Below, piece by piece: positions 8,691 to 17,740 of a DNA stretch of 64,000 bases; the first letter of the stretch is position 1, and each line of letters opens with the position of its first letter. The notes below the pieces were generated by a model that was given only the letters and a program-made list of their open reading frames with translations, ran no database searches and was not told the DNA's origin. Source of the stretch: Prolixibacteraceae bacterium JC049 (lineage in GTDB: Bacteria > Bacteroidota > Bacteroidia > Bacteroidales > Prolixibacteraceae); assembly GCA_023369685.1 (NCBI GenBank), contig SACZ01000008.1, positions 62,001 to 126,000 of the forward strand, given 5' to 3'. Made by a program: the position numbers and the translations under genes.

Positions 8691-9361
8691 TGAGTGCTAT
8701 TTTTGATAAAATTGCCGAAGGAGAACACCAACAGCAAGATTTCAAATTTTGCATAAACGACTCCAAAAAAATTGCCAAATCGTTGGTGGCTTTTGCCAAT
8801 ACCGATGGCGGGCGTTTGCTCATTGGAGTAAAAGATAATGGAATCATTGCAGGAGTAACTTCCGACGAAGAGCTGTATATGGTTGAAGCCGCTGCTAAGA
8901 TATTTAGTCGACCAGCCATTGATTTTTCGGTAGAGCAGCATGTGGTAAACGGACGATATGTGCTGGAAGTAGATATTCCTGCCAGCGATGAGCGTCCTCA
9001 CATGGCGAAAGATGAAAATGGCAAGTGGTGGGCATTTGTTCGGTACAATGATGAAAACCTTTTGGCCACTCGAACGTTGGTAGAGATTTGGAAGCGCGAA
9101 AAGAGTTCCAAAGGAATATTGGTAAACTATGGCGATAAGGAAAAGTTGTTGTTGAATTATTTAGAAAATAATAACACCGTAACATTGAGTAAATTGGCTC
9201 GTTTGGCTAAATTGCCCATCCGAAAAGCGGAGCAACTTATTATTGACTTTGTTCTTTTAGGAGTTTTAGAAGTTGATTTCGCAGCTCGCGGAAAAGCATA
9301 TAAATTAAATCAGGACTTCGATCGTTTAGAGTGGGAAGTGCAGATGGATAAAAACTATTAA
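8690..9361 (+). CDS. ATP-binding protein with AlbA_2 (Schlafen-type) domain and C-terminal winged helix
   Basis: 223 residues. Residues 1-110 match the AlbA_2/Schlafen AAA-type domain: QQDFKFCI, then FANTDGGRLLIGVKDNG, the signature of this family. Residues 145-215 look like a helix-turn-helix (LSKLARLAKLPIRKAEQLIIDFVLLGVL). It overlaps the U32 stop by one base, so the two are probably translationally coupled, and the phosphatase gene follows 4 bases later. The family acts variously as regulators or nucleic-acid proteins; the exact role here is unknown. Confidence 0.85.
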   Translation: MSAIFDKIAEGEHQQQDFKFCINDSKKIAKSLVAFANTDGGRLLIGVKDNGIIAGVTSDEELYMVEAAAKIFSRPAIDFSVEQHVVNGRYVLEVDIPASDERPHMAKDENGKWWAFVRYNDENLLATRTLVEIWKREKSSKGILVNYGDKEKLLLNYLENNNTVTLSKLARLAKLPIRKAEQLIIDFVLLGVLEVDFAARGKAYKLNQDFDRLEWEVQMDKNY

Positions 9362-9365
9362 TCAG

Positions 9366-10532
9366 ATGATAAAAAAACTAAGATGGACAAAAGCCATTGC
9401 ATTGGTTTTGGCTTTGGGATTAGGATTGAGCGTTTCTGCTCAGGAGAACTACAAACACATCTCGAAAGAGGATTCTGTTAAGGTTTTCCCAGGAGGAGAG
9501 CAATATAAGGTAAAACAGTTTAAAGCCAACTTTAAAGGAAAGAAGCCTAAGAATATCATTTTCATGATTGGTGATGGAATGGGTATTGCTCAGGTTTTTG
9601 GAGGAATGACTGCCAATGGTGGAAAGTTATTTTTGGAGAATTTTAAGTATGTTGGCTTTTCAAGAACTCAGTCGGCCGATAATTATGTGACTGATTCTGC
9701 TGCTGGAGGAACTGCGCTTTCTTCGGGATATAAAACTTACAATGGTGCCATTGGGGTAGATATGAATAAGAAATCACAGCCTAATATTCGCGAGTATGCC
9801 GAAGAGAAAGGAATTGCGACAGGAGTGATTTCTACATCAGCTATTACGCATGCAACTCCGGCTTCGTTTATGGCTCACCAGCCACAGCGTAAAATGTACG
9901 AAGAGATTGCAGGTGATTTCCTGAATACCAATGTGGATGTATTTATTGGTGGTGGATACGATCATTTTACCAAGCGTAAAGATGGACGTAACCTGGCCAA
10001 AGAGTTAAAAGACAAAGGGTATAAGGTGTTGCGCGACATGAAAGAGATTGCCAAAGTGAAAGATGGTAAGTTGGCTGGGTTAACAGCTCCTACTCACAAT
10101 CCTCGATATGAGGAGCGTGGAGACATGTTGCCTGTAGCTACTCAAACAGCATTGAACATTTTAGATAACGATAAAGATGGTTTCTTCCTAATGGTTGAAG
10201 GTTCTCAGATTGACTGGGGTGGACACCAGAATGATACGCACTTTGTGGTAAACGAAATGTTGGATTTCGACCGCGCTATTGGTGTGGCTTTGGAATTTGC
10301 CGCAAAGAATAAAGAGACTTTGATTGTTGTTACTGCCGATCATGAAACTGGTGGTATGGCCGTTTTAGGTGGAAAATACAAGTCTGGAATGGTAAAAGGC
10401 GGATATGCTACTGGTCACCACTCAGGAGTTCCAGTACCTGTTTTTGCATTTGGCCCAGGAGCAGAGGAATTTATGGGTTTCATGGAAAACATTGATATTC
10501 CGAAGAAGCTGAAAGCTATGATGAAGCGATAA
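9366..10532 (+). CDS. Secreted alkaline phosphatase (PhoA family)
   Basis: 388 residues. A signal peptide (residues 1-25, ending SVSAQ) sends it to the periplasm or surface. Catalytic motifs are IGDGMG (metal-binding Asp), TDSAAGGTAL with nucleophile Ser111, and ADHETGG with metal ligands. It hydrolyses phosphate monoesters to free phosphate. It is shorter than E. coli PhoA (about 470 residues) but complete at both ends, as in compact Bacteroidota homologues. It follows the AlbA_2 gene by 4 bases and ends in a strong terminator. I see no clear Pho box, as it has no promoter region of its own. Confidence 0.92.
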   Translation: MIKKLRWTKAIALVLALGLGLSVSAQENYKHISKEDSVKVFPGGEQYKVKQFKANFKGKKPKNIIFMIGDGMGIAQVFGGMTANGGKLFLENFKYVGFSRTQSADNYVTDSAAGGTALSSGYKTYNGAIGVDMNKKSQPNIREYAEEKGIATGVISTSAITHATPASFMAHQPQRKMYEEIAGDFLNTNVDVFIGGGYDHFTKRKDGRNLAKELKDKGYKVLRDMKEIAKVKDGKLAGLTAPTHNPRYEERGDMLPVATQTALNILDNDKDGFFLMVEGSQIDWGGHQNDTHFVVNEMLDFDRAIGVALEFAAKNKETLIVVTADHETGGMAVLGGKYKSGMVKGGYATGHHSGVPVPVFAFGPGAEEFMGFMENIDIPKKLKAMMKR

Positions 10533-10554
10533 GTAGTTGCTTTAAATAAAATAG

Positions 10555-10597
10555 AAACGCTATTCGTTAACCGACTTGGTTCGAATAGCGTTTTTTA
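10555..10597 (+). terminator. Intrinsic terminator after the phosphatase gene
   Basis: A 12-bp inverted repeat (AAACGCTATTCG 10555-10566 with CGAATAGCGTTT 10582-10593), loop of 15 bases, then a T-run. It separates the phosphatase gene from the convergent minus-strand gene and may work in both directions. Confidence 0.85.
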
Positions 10598-10616
10598 TAT
10601 CAGATTATTGGATCGT

Positions 10617-11726
10617 TTATAAGCTAAAGAATAATCCCATACTTAAGAATCCTTTCTTAGTGTCGAAAGAATAGTTATAGGCAGGTTTAATTCCCCATAA
10701 TTTTGAAGAACGGAACTTGATGTAGATACGTCCTGTGTTAGAGTCGTAAATATTACCGTTGTCATGTATTAAGTATCCTACTCCTAAGCCAAACCATTTT
10801 TGGTGATGGTAATTTTTCCCCATGTTAACATCCAGAATTCCATCTAAGAAACCAGCATAGGAACTATTTACTCTATTGTTCTTTCCAAAGTTTTTCAGTT
10901 GGTAATGCAAGCCAATTCTGGTACCACTAGTGTGCTTGTGATTAAATAGTGCGGCCAAAGTAATACCAACATCTGCCGATAATTTGCCTTTTACCAAAGA
11001 AGTACCCACCGAAGGAGACAGACCAATAACCCAAAAAGGAGGACGTGACTCTTTCCATCTGAATCCTGATGATTGATATTTATTCTCTTTTTTTGTCCAG
11101 TAACTTTCAGAGAAGAATGTGTATGACTTGGTCTTGTTTGCGTAAGTGTTTACTTCTTCAAATAGGTTACTATATTCTGTATCTAAAGCATCAAGATTGG
11201 TTATATCGTTGATGAAAAATTTCAGAGTAATGTTTTTAATGCTTATTTCGATGATGTTTTGCCAACGAACTTTTTGGGATAGCTTATTTGCTTCCACCAG
11301 AAAATGTTCTTCCCGTTTTTGTACGTCTCGTTCTTTAATAATAAGCTTATGAGTTAATTTGGGTTTCTTATGAATAATTACTTTTCCAGAATAATCTACA
11401 GAAAAATGAGGTTTTTGATAGTTTATAGATATGTGGTATTTAAGATTCGGATTGAATTCAAAACCTTGAATTGCTGATTTGAGAGCCTTAATTGTTTCTT
11501 CAATTTTTGGGACTAACTTCTTTCTATTTCTCTCTTCAAAGTCATACCAACTGTATTTTATTTCAAGTTTCTCATTATTAGTTAAATCCAGAATGAGTTT
11601 GTCTGATTTTTTGTCAGGAGACCAGTGCCAATAGTTATTTTTGCCTCCAGGGCTGACTTGAATAAGTTGTGCCCAAGATAGTTGACTGATACATACTAAT
11701 ACCAGTAAGGTTAAAATATGCTTCAT
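10617..11726 (-). CDS. Predicted outer-membrane beta-barrel protein of unknown function
   Basis: 369 residues; not recognised as a named family. A signal peptide (1-19, ending LSWAQ) is followed by a charged region of about 190 residues, then from about residue 225 a run of alternating hydrophobic strands with Gly/aromatic turns (IGLSPSVGTSLV, DVGITLAALF, FGLGVGYLIH) ending in an aromatic-rich terminus GLFFSL, typical of outer-membrane barrels. It starts 5 bases after the anti-sigma-like gene and is probably the third gene of the ECF sigma operon, hence perhaps a sensor or target of that system (inference). Confidence 0.7.
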   Translation of the reverse strand: MKHILTLLVLVCISQLSWAQLIQVSPGGKNNYWHWSPDKKSDKLILDLTNNEKLEIKYSWYDFEERNRKKLVPKIEETIKALKSAIQGFEFNPNLKYHISINYQKPHFSVDYSGKVIIHKKPKLTHKLIIKERDVQKREEHFLVEANKLSQKVRWQNIIEISIKNITLKFFINDITNLDALDTEYSNLFEEVNTYANKTKSYTFFSESYWTKKENKYQSSGFRWKESRPPFWVIGLSPSVGTSLVKGKLSADVGITLAALFNHKHTSGTRIGLHYQLKNFGKNNRVNSSYAGFLDGILDVNMGKNYHHQKWFGLGVGYLIHDNGNIYDSNTGRIYIKFRSSKLWGIKPAYNYSFDTKKGFLSMGLFFSL

Positions 11727-11731
11727 GGTGT

Positions 11732-12325
11732 TTAATTTTCGGTGTTAATTCTATCAATACTTCTTTTAATCCATCCTTTGCGCTTAGGTGATTCGGTTGA
11801 TGCCAATTGTTCGCTTTCGTAATAAGTAGGAACTTCAGGCATGTTTTTTATGAATTGATTCGATCGATCGTCTATTTTTTCAAGTTCGACAGGTATTCGA
11901 TATGCGACAAATGGCTGTACGTTTACATTTAGCTCGTGCTTCACGATAATTCGAGGCATTGCTTTTATCGTTTTATATCGAATTTGAATCCTTGTTTTTT
12001 CAGGTGTAGTTTGTAGTGGGAGCTGAGCCAACTCTTTTTCCATCTGATTTTGTTTCTCAGATTGAATTACCAACTGTTGATTTAACTGTATTACCTGAGC
12101 GTTTAACGCTGCATTGTGTTGCTTCAATTGCCAGCCCCATCCAAGTAACAGAACAATTGCCACTACGGCAGCCACTTTTATTAAGTTCGAGAAGCTTGAC
12201 GATGAACTGTTTATTTGGTTGTCTATTTGCTTCCAGTTCTGTTCTTTATTGAAAGCAATTCCTTTTGGAAACTCCTCTAAATCGTTAAGCTGTTGTTTAA
12301 ATATATCGTCTATGTGCTGTTTCAT
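11732..12325 (-). CDS. Membrane anti-sigma factor-like protein
   Basis: 197 residues. A short N-terminal cytoplasmic part (1-46) precedes one membrane segment at about 47-66 (LIKVAAVVAIVLLLGWGWQL), then a coiled-coil stretch rich in Gln (about 68-100) and a periplasmic tail. The first 28 bases overlap the 3' end of the ECF sigma gene. That layout, and the single-span topology, fit an anti-sigma factor that holds the sigma factor at the membrane. No recognisable zinc (ZAS) motif or FecR domain is seen, so the assignment rests on context and topology. Confidence 0.65.
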   Translation of the reverse strand: MKQHIDDIFKQQLNDLEEFPKGIAFNKEQNWKQIDNQINSSSSSFSNLIKVAAVVAIVLLLGWGWQLKQHNAALNAQVIQLNQQLVIQSEKQNQMEKELAQLPLQTTPEKTRIQIRYKTIKAMPRIIVKHELNVNVQPFVAYRIPVELEKIDDRSNQFIKNMPEVPTYYESEQLASTESPKRKGWIKRSIDRINTEN

Positions 12326-12824
12326 AGTGCTTAATTTTTGATTGTAATAATTTGCGTGCTCGTTGCAATTGTGAACGAGAAGTGCTTTCTGAAATGCCTA
12401 ACTCTTCGGCTATTTCTTTATGGGAATAGCCTTCGATAACATTCAGGTTAAAAACCGAGCGATAGCCATCGGGCAAGTCTTTCACCAGTTGAAAACATAG
12501 CTCAGGGTTTAGCGCTTCTTCTTCTAGCTCTTCTTCCCAGTCAGACTCTATGGTTAATTCGGTAACCAAATGCCTTTTCTGTTCTCTTAAAAAGAGCAAC
12601 GATTCGTTAATCATTATTCTTTTTAGCCAAGCTTTTTCTTCTGCAGCTGTTTTACCTCGAAATTTATTCAAGCTTTTATATGCTTTGATAAATCCTCGTT
12701 GAATAACTTCTTCTGCATCGAATTGATTGGATACATATCTCAATGCGACAACAAACAGAAGTTCGGAGTAGGTATCGTACAGGTTTTTAAATTTCTTTTT
12801 TCTATTGCTTATGACTGAAAGCAT
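12297..12824 (-). CDS. ECF (extracytoplasmic function) RNA polymerase sigma factor
   Basis: 175 residues from the ATG at 12824. Region 2 is visible (LYDTYSELLFVVALRYVSNQFDAEEVIQRGFIKAY, residues 15-49), followed by an acidic linker and region 4 with a helix-turn-helix (GYSHKEIAEELGISESTSRSQLQRARKLL). It directs transcription of envelope-response genes. An in-frame TTG at 12854 would add 10 residues, but it coincides with a possible -7-like TATCTTAAG, so I prefer the ATG. The gene overlaps the anti-sigma-like gene by 29 bases. Confidence 0.93.
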   Translation of the reverse strand: MLSVISNRKKKFKNLYDTYSELLFVVALRYVSNQFDAEEVIQRGFIKAYKSLNKFRGKTAAEEKAWLKRIMINESLLFLREQKRHLVTELTIESDWEEELEEEALNPELCFQLVKDLPDGYRSVFNLNVIEGYSHKEIAEELGISESTSRSQLQRARKLLQSKIKHYETAHRRYI

Positions 12825-12910
12825 GAATTTCTTTTTTGTACCCTTAAGATACAAGGAAGGAGGATTCGCTGCATGGCGAATTCATTTTTTTTCGAATAAC
12901 GAATAGGTAG

Positions 12911-12960
12911 GAAAGAAAAAGACATTTTACGAAGCTTACAAACTCCATAAAATGTCTTTT
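12911..12960 (-). terminator. Intrinsic terminator after the BPL-N lipoprotein gene
   Basis: A 13-bp perfect inverted repeat (12917-12929 with 12948-12960; arm AAAAGACATTTTA), loop of 18 bases, followed on the minus strand by a T-rich tract. It lies 28 bases past the minus-strand stop at 12989. Confidence 0.8.
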
Positions 12961-12988
12961 CAAAATATATAGGTGTGATAAGCGTGTC

Positions 12989-14134
12989 TTATTTAACTGC
13001 GCCTATCATCTCTTTAAGCTGTTGTAAGCTTTTGCCCATTTTCTCTTTGGCAGTAGCACTTTTCTCCATCGAGATGGCTGCCTCAATGTCGGTAATTGCA
13101 TCGGTGCGCCCCATCCAAGCTAGTGCTTCTGCTGCTTTTATACGTACCGCTTCATCGGAATGGCGAACAAGTCCGTTTATCCATTTCTTGGCCGACCAAG
13201 CTCCCATATTTTTGATCTCTTCAATACCTTCAAGTACTTCTTTAGGCGACTTCTTCAGTTTGTCGTAAGCAGCAAACATCTTTTTCTTCTGTGCAGCAGT
13301 GAATACTACTTCGCCTTTGAAAATCTGTGGTCGAACCACTTTGTCGGAATAAGCAACCAGCTTCTGTTTCGAAACCCAGCGCACCATACGCGGAATCATC
13401 CAGCGCATGCCAGGAGTACATTCAGGGTGACCAACAAACGATGCCGAGCGACCTTTCCCATTCTCGGTTGCAACAACAAACGGACGATTATTAGTCATGT
13501 TGGCAGGAGTACCTTTGATTACATGCACATCACTTTCCATTGTAGCCAATGAACTGTATTTATAATTTCCTTTTGCTTCAACCAATACAGGACCTTCGTA
13601 GTATTGACAAAAGAGTGTGTCGATGTGAGCCACTTCAGGGAACATCTTTTTACCTGCCTCGGTAAGGGTGAATTTAGCCAAAGCGTTTCCTCTATGGTCA
13701 TGTTCAATATCAATGGCCTTTGCTCCACTCAATCGGAAACATGCGTAGTCGGGAGTATCGGTTAGGATGTATGCTCCGGCACAGATTCCTACAACACCTT
13801 TACCTTTTTCGGTAACCAATTGCTTGATCTTTTCAAGGCCTTTGTGTCCCAAGCTATTGGTTTCACTGGTTCCACCACCTCCGGGAAATAAAAATACATC
13901 GAAATGATCCAATTGGCCTGAAGCTATTTGAGCAGCATTTACCACTTCGACGTGAATGTTTGGGTCAATTTTACAAGCTTCTACCGCATCGAGAATACAC
14001 CAGGGACTATCTCCATTTCGGTTGAATACTCCAACTTTGATTTTATTCTCAGTTTTTGGAACTTTTGCTGGTTTTTCTTTCGGTTGGCATGCCAATAACA
14101 AGAAAGGCATTAGTAAGTAAATAATTCGTTTCAT
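12989..14134 (-). CDS. Lipoprotein with glutamine-amidotransferase-like BPL-N domain and C-terminal HEAT-like repeats
   Basis: 381 residues. Lipobox LLLAC places the lipidated Cys at residue 16. Residues 32-250 resemble the class-I glutamine amidotransferase-like BPL-N domain: KVGVFNRNGDSPWCILDA, VFLFPGGGGTSE, and GICAGAYIL with a nucleophile-elbow cysteine. The last 100 residues contain helical repeats with HEAT character (EAVRIKAAEALAWMGRTDAITDIEAA). Substrate unknown; the family is frequent in planctomycetes and Bacteroidota. It is a single-gene unit with its own terminator. Confidence 0.78.
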   Translation of the reverse strand: MKRIIYLLMPFLLLACQPKEKPAKVPKTENKIKVGVFNRNGDSPWCILDAVEACKIDPNIHVEVVNAAQIASGQLDHFDVFLFPGGGGTSETNSLGHKGLEKIKQLVTEKGKGVVGICAGAYILTDTPDYACFRLSGAKAIDIEHDHRGNALAKFTLTEAGKKMFPEVAHIDTLFCQYYEGPVLVEAKGNYKYSSLATMESDVHVIKGTPANMTNNRPFVVATENGKGRSASFVGHPECTPGMRWMIPRMVRWVSKQKLVAYSDKVVRPQIFKGEVVFTAAQKKKMFAAYDKLKKSPKEVLEGIEEIKNMGAWSAKKWINGLVRHSDEAVRIKAAEALAWMGRTDAITDIEAAISMEKSATAKEKMGKSLQQLKEMIGAVK

Positions 14135-14225
14135 AGTCGGTTATCGAGGATTTTTAGATTACTAGATACTTGGATTATCAGATTATACTATAAAGATATT
14201 TAATGGTGTTTTTAAATTAATCTCT

Positions 14226-14852
14226 CTATATGTCGAAATCGAGTTGCATTTGGGGTTCTATTAATTTGAATGATTTTCTATGGTGTTCAGTGATACCATA
14301 TTTCTCAATTGCTGAACGATGTGCTTTGGTGGGGTAGCCTTTGCTTTTATCCCATTGGTAATTGGGAAAATCCTTGTGCAGTTCCAACATGATATCATCT
14401 CGATATGTCTTGGCTAAGATGGATGCGGCTGCAATAGAGTAGAAGCGACCGTCTCCTTTTACCATGCAAGTATGAGGTATTTCTTTATAATCTTTAAAGC
14501 GATTTCCATCGATAAGCAAATGTTCTGGTACCTGATTGAGTTGATCGATGGCACGATGCATTGCCAAGAAAGATGCATTCAGGATGTTTATCTCGTCAAT
14601 CTCCTCGGGAGAAACAATTCCCACAGCCCATGTAATGGCTTTTTTCTCGATAATTTCACGTAGCTCGTAACGTTGCTTCTCGGTAAGCTGTTTCGAGTCG
14701 TTCAATGTTTTATTGGTAAATCGAGGAGGAAGAATTACAGCTGCAGCTACAACAGGTCCGGCTAAACAACCCCTTCCTGCTTCATCGCATCCTGCTTCAA
14801 TAACTCCTTTTTGATGATATTTTGCTAACCTTTTGGTCTTTGTATTAGTCAT
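14226..14852 (-). CDS. rnhB: Ribonuclease HII
   Basis: 208 residues. The catalytic motif [20 protein letters not shown] (residues 20-39) gives the DE pair, and [13 protein letters not shown] and [10 protein letters not shown] carry the remaining conserved residues. RNase HII nicks RNA of RNA-DNA hybrids, including single ribonucleotides built into DNA. It starts 15 bases after the glycosyltransferase stop and is likely co-transcribed with it. Confidence 0.97.
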   Translation of the reverse strand: MTNTKTKRLAKYHQKGVIEAGCDEAGRGCLAGPVVAAAVILPPRFTNKTLNDSKQLTEKQRYELREIIEKKAITWAVGIVSPEEIDEINILNASFLAMHRAIDQLNQVPEHLLIDGNRFKDYKEIPHTCMVKGDGRFYSIAAASILAKTYRDDIMLELHKDFPNYQWDKSKGYPTKAHRSAIEKYGITEHHRKSFKLIEPQMQLDFDI

Positions 14853-14867
14853 TTGTATTGTGCGTTT

Positions 14868-15998
14868 TTATAAGTTGTCAATAACCTTCTGGATACTGCC
14901 CCAGAATAATTGAGCTGTTTTATCCCACGAAAATTGTTGGCATTGCTTGAAGCCATTATCGATCATTTGTGCCCGAAGCTGTTCGTTGTCGGTTAATTGC
15001 TTCAAAGCTTCAGCAATTGAGTTGGTGTCGTGTGGGTCGACATAGAATGCCGCATCTCCACCCACTTCTGGAAGGGAAGTTGTTTTGGAACAAATAACCG
15101 GAGTTCCAGAAACCATTGCTTCGATAATCGGAATTCCAAATCCTTCGAAAAAAGGAACAAAAACCAATGCTTGAGCACTTGCCAAAAGTTTGGCCAGCTC
15201 ACTCGAAGGTACTCTTCCTGTAAAGATGATGTCATCGCGATGAAGCATTCTTTGGTAGAATAATTGTGCTTCTTTATTGCCAAACATCTCACTTCCCACT
15301 AAAACCAGTTTGTAGTTATTGGAGTTGATGTTTTTGTATTGTTCGAAAGCTTTTAAAAGTCCTAAGATATTCTTTCTGGGGTGCAATGCGCCCACATAGA
15401 GAAAATATGGATTTGAGCCGGCATATTTCTTTCTAACTTTTATCTGCTCCTCTTTTTTTAAAGGTTGATAGAGCTTGTTTACTCCATTGTATACTACATC
15501 AATCTTCTCCGGATTTACCTGATAAGTGTTGGTAATATCGTTTTTCGAATAGTTCGATACGGTAACGATTTGCTTGGCTTTATGAGCAAATTTCGGGAAG
15601 AAATGATTGTAATACCACCTGCTTGTAAATGGTAAATCTTTTGGTCGATGAACGAAATTGATGTCGTGAATAACCGGAATTTGAGGTACTTTACTGCTTA
15701 ATGAAAGATAGCCATCGGGTGATACAAACAGATCGGCTTTCAGTTGCTTTAAGAGCTTGGGCAATTGCCATTCGAACCAGATATACCAAAGAATGGGATG
15801 TCGTGTGGGAGGTCCTATGACCACAGGTGTTACATTAGTGGCAAATACGAACTTATCAGAGTAAGGTCGATCAAACAAAAAGAAAAACTGATGTTCAGGA
15901 TGATTGTTAACCATGCGCTGCAAAGTTTCGTATGAAAACCATCCGATGCCTTCCAATTTGTTTTTTAGTAATAACCGAGTATTTACAACAATTTTCAT
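14868..15998 (-). CDS. Glycosyltransferase family 4 protein
   Basis: 376 residues with a GT-B fold. The C-terminal half has [57 protein letters not shown] and the E-x7-E-type acidic residues of GT4 enzymes. It transfers a sugar from a nucleotide donor, probably for a surface polysaccharide or glycan; the sugar cannot be read from sequence. It diverges from the flippase-like gene at 16087, which fits a shared role in glycan assembly and export (inference). Confidence 0.92.
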   Translation of the reverse strand: MKIVVNTRLLLKNKLEGIGWFSYETLQRMVNNHPEHQFFFLFDRPYSDKFVFATNVTPVVIGPPTRHPILWYIWFEWQLPKLLKQLKADLFVSPDGYLSLSSKVPQIPVIHDINFVHRPKDLPFTSRWYYNHFFPKFAHKAKQIVTVSNYSKNDITNTYQVNPEKIDVVYNGVNKLYQPLKKEEQIKVRKKYAGSNPYFLYVGALHPRKNILGLLKAFEQYKNINSNNYKLVLVGSEMFGNKEAQLFYQRMLHRDDIIFTGRVPSSELAKLLASAQALVFVPFFEGFGIPIIEAMVSGTPVICSKTTSLPEVGGDAAFYVDPHDTNSIAEALKQLTDNEQLRAQMIDNGFKQCQQFSWDKTAQLFWGSIQKVIDNL

Positions 15999-16034
15999 CT
16001 TAGTATTGGTAGCGCGCTATCGCCACATTTTTCT

Positions 16035-16043
16035 TAACTTTGA
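16035..16043 (+). promoter_or_regulatory. -7-like box upstream of the flippase gene
   Basis: TAACTTTGA matches TAnnTTTG but ends in A. It would give a leader of about 40 bases to the TTG start at 16087. No -33 at normal spacing. Confidence 0.4.
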
Positions 16044-16086
16044 TATTCTGTATTTATCTACGAAGATACGTTAAAATTATTCTGTA

Positions 16087-17529
16087 TTGAAGAAACAATT
16101 TGTCATAAACCTAATTCTTCTTGTAGTTCTCAATCTGCTGATTAAGCCGTTTTGGGTTTTCGGAATTGAAAGAGAAGTTCAGAACCTGGTAGGTGCTGAG
16201 CAGTATGGCTTTTACTTCTCTCTATTCAACTTTTCGATATTGATGAATATGTTGTTGGATATGGGAATAACCAACTATAATCAGCGACATATTGCCAGAG
16301 ATCATAACCGATTGAAAAGCGCTCTAAGTGGTTTTATTGGAATGAAGCTGATGCTTTCGTTGGTTTATGTTGTATTTGGCTTTGCTGCAGGATATCTTAT
16401 TGGTTATGATTGGAATCAATTATACCTGCTGGCATTTTTGTTGATCAATCAGGTGTTCATTTCGTTTATTCAATATTGGCGATCAAATATTTCGGGACTT
16501 CATCTATTTTTTACAGATAGTTTGCTTTCGGTATTAGATAAATCGCTAATGATTATTATCTGCTCCATACTTCTTTTCATTCCTTCTTATCGAAATCAGT
16601 TTGAAATTGAATGGTTTGTTTATGGGCAAACAATTGCATATGCAGTAGCCTGGTGTGTTGCTGCATTAGTGGTTTTATATCATTCCGGAAAACTGAAAAT
16701 TCAGTTGAATTGGAAAGAGAGTATCTCGACAATCCGAAAAACAGCTCCTTATGCTTTGCTGGTTTTATTAATGGCATTGTATAATCGTATTGATTCTGTT
16801 ATGCTTGAAAGAATGTTGCCTGATGGAAAGGCACAAGCAGGAATCTATGCACAGTCTTTTCGAATATTAGATGCAGGAGCGATGTTTGGGGTGCTTTTTG
16901 CCGGTTTACTGCTGCCAATGTTTTCCCGAATGTTGAAGAAGAATGAGGCTGTAACTGATTTGTTACGACTAGCATCGAAACTGATTATTATGCCGGCATT
17001 AGCCGTTTGGTGTGTTTCACACTTTTATTCGCACCCCATAAGCGATTTATTATACCATAATCATGTGGTAGAAACGAGTAAATTGCTACCTGTATTGATG
17101 GGAAGCTTTGTATTTATTTGTACTAGCTATATATTCGGAACCTTACTTACTGCCAATGGAAGTCTGAAAGCGTTGAATCAGATGGCAGCAGCAGGTCTCT
17201 TGCTAAATATTATTCTGAATTGGATCTTTATCCCTAAAATGCAAGCTCTTGGAGCAGCTTATACCAGCTTTGCAACACAAGGAGCTACTGCCATAATGCA
17301 ACTGTTTATCGCTATACGAATATTCCGGTTCTCGATTAATTGGAGTTTGATTGTGCGATTAATGGTGTTTACCATTCTTATTTTTGGGATTAGTTATGTT
17401 ACCACCTCATTGGAGAATTGGGGGTATAGTTTAATGGTAATTATAGCCTCTGGTTTACTCTTTTCTTTCCTTCTTCAGTTGTTGAATATGAAAGAATTAC
17501 TCTCTTTTTTATCGAAAACAGAAAAATAG
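16087..17529 (+). CDS. Polysaccharide biosynthesis/flippase-like membrane protein (Wzx/MATE-like)
   Basis: 480 residues, almost entirely hydrophobic, with about 12-14 predicted membrane segments. The N-terminus LLIKPFWVFGIEREVQNLVGAEQYGFYFSLFNFSIL and the internal TAPYALLVLLMALYNRIDSVML fit the oligosaccharide flippase superfamily that moves lipid-linked glycans across the inner membrane. The start is TTG: the peptide MKKQF there is a natural beginning and no upstream ATG is in frame. It diverges from the glycosyltransferase gene. Confidence 0.85.
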   Translation: MKKQFVINLILLVVLNLLIKPFWVFGIEREVQNLVGAEQYGFYFSLFNFSILMNMLLDMGITNYNQRHIARDHNRLKSALSGFIGMKLMLSLVYVVFGFAAGYLIGYDWNQLYLLAFLLINQVFISFIQYWRSNISGLHLFFTDSLLSVLDKSLMIIICSILLFIPSYRNQFEIEWFVYGQTIAYAVAWCVAALVVLYHSGKLKIQLNWKESISTIRKTAPYALLVLLMALYNRIDSVMLERMLPDGKAQAGIYAQSFRILDAGAMFGVLFAGLLLPMFSRMLKKNEAVTDLLRLASKLIIMPALAVWCVSHFYSHPISDLLYHNHVVETSKLLPVLMGSFVFICTSYIFGTLLTANGSLKALNQMAAAGLLLNIILNWIFIPKMQALGAAYTSFATQGATAIMQLFIAIRIFRFSINWSLIVRLMVFTILIFGISYVTTSLENWGYSLMVIIASGLLFSFLLQLLNMKELLSFLSKTEK

Positions 17530-17607
17530 AGGGTGGTTTAACTTGTTGTATTTCAGTTGTCTTAACGGACTGTTAACAAAACTTCGATTTATTTTAACAA
17601 AAAACAA

Positions 17608-17639
17608 CACTTTAAAGTGCAACATTTGCAGCACATGTT
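17608..17639 (+). promoter_or_regulatory. Palindrome and -7-like box upstream of the small secreted protein gene
   Basis: CACTTTAAAGTG (17608-17619) is a perfect 12-bp palindrome, directly followed by AACATTTGC (17621-17629), one base off the -7 consensus, and within an AACAT/ATGTT inverted pair. The palindrome sits where an operator over the -10 to -30 region would be expected; no binding protein can be named. Confidence 0.4.
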
Positions 17640-17740
17640 AGTCCTATAGGATGATTGATCTTTACAACACACACCATCTGTGAAGGCAATTAAACACATC
17701 TGTCAAACTATTTTATAAACACCTGTAAAAGAACAAAGAA

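Noticed and set aside
8690-9361. AlbA_2/Schlafen-type gene as part of a phage defence island
   Set aside because: Neighbours are housekeeping genes and no nuclease or other defence gene is adjacent.
12825-12854. TTG start extending the ECF sigma factor by 10 residues
   Set aside because: The added residues overlap a possible promoter element and ATG 12824 gives a normal N-terminus.
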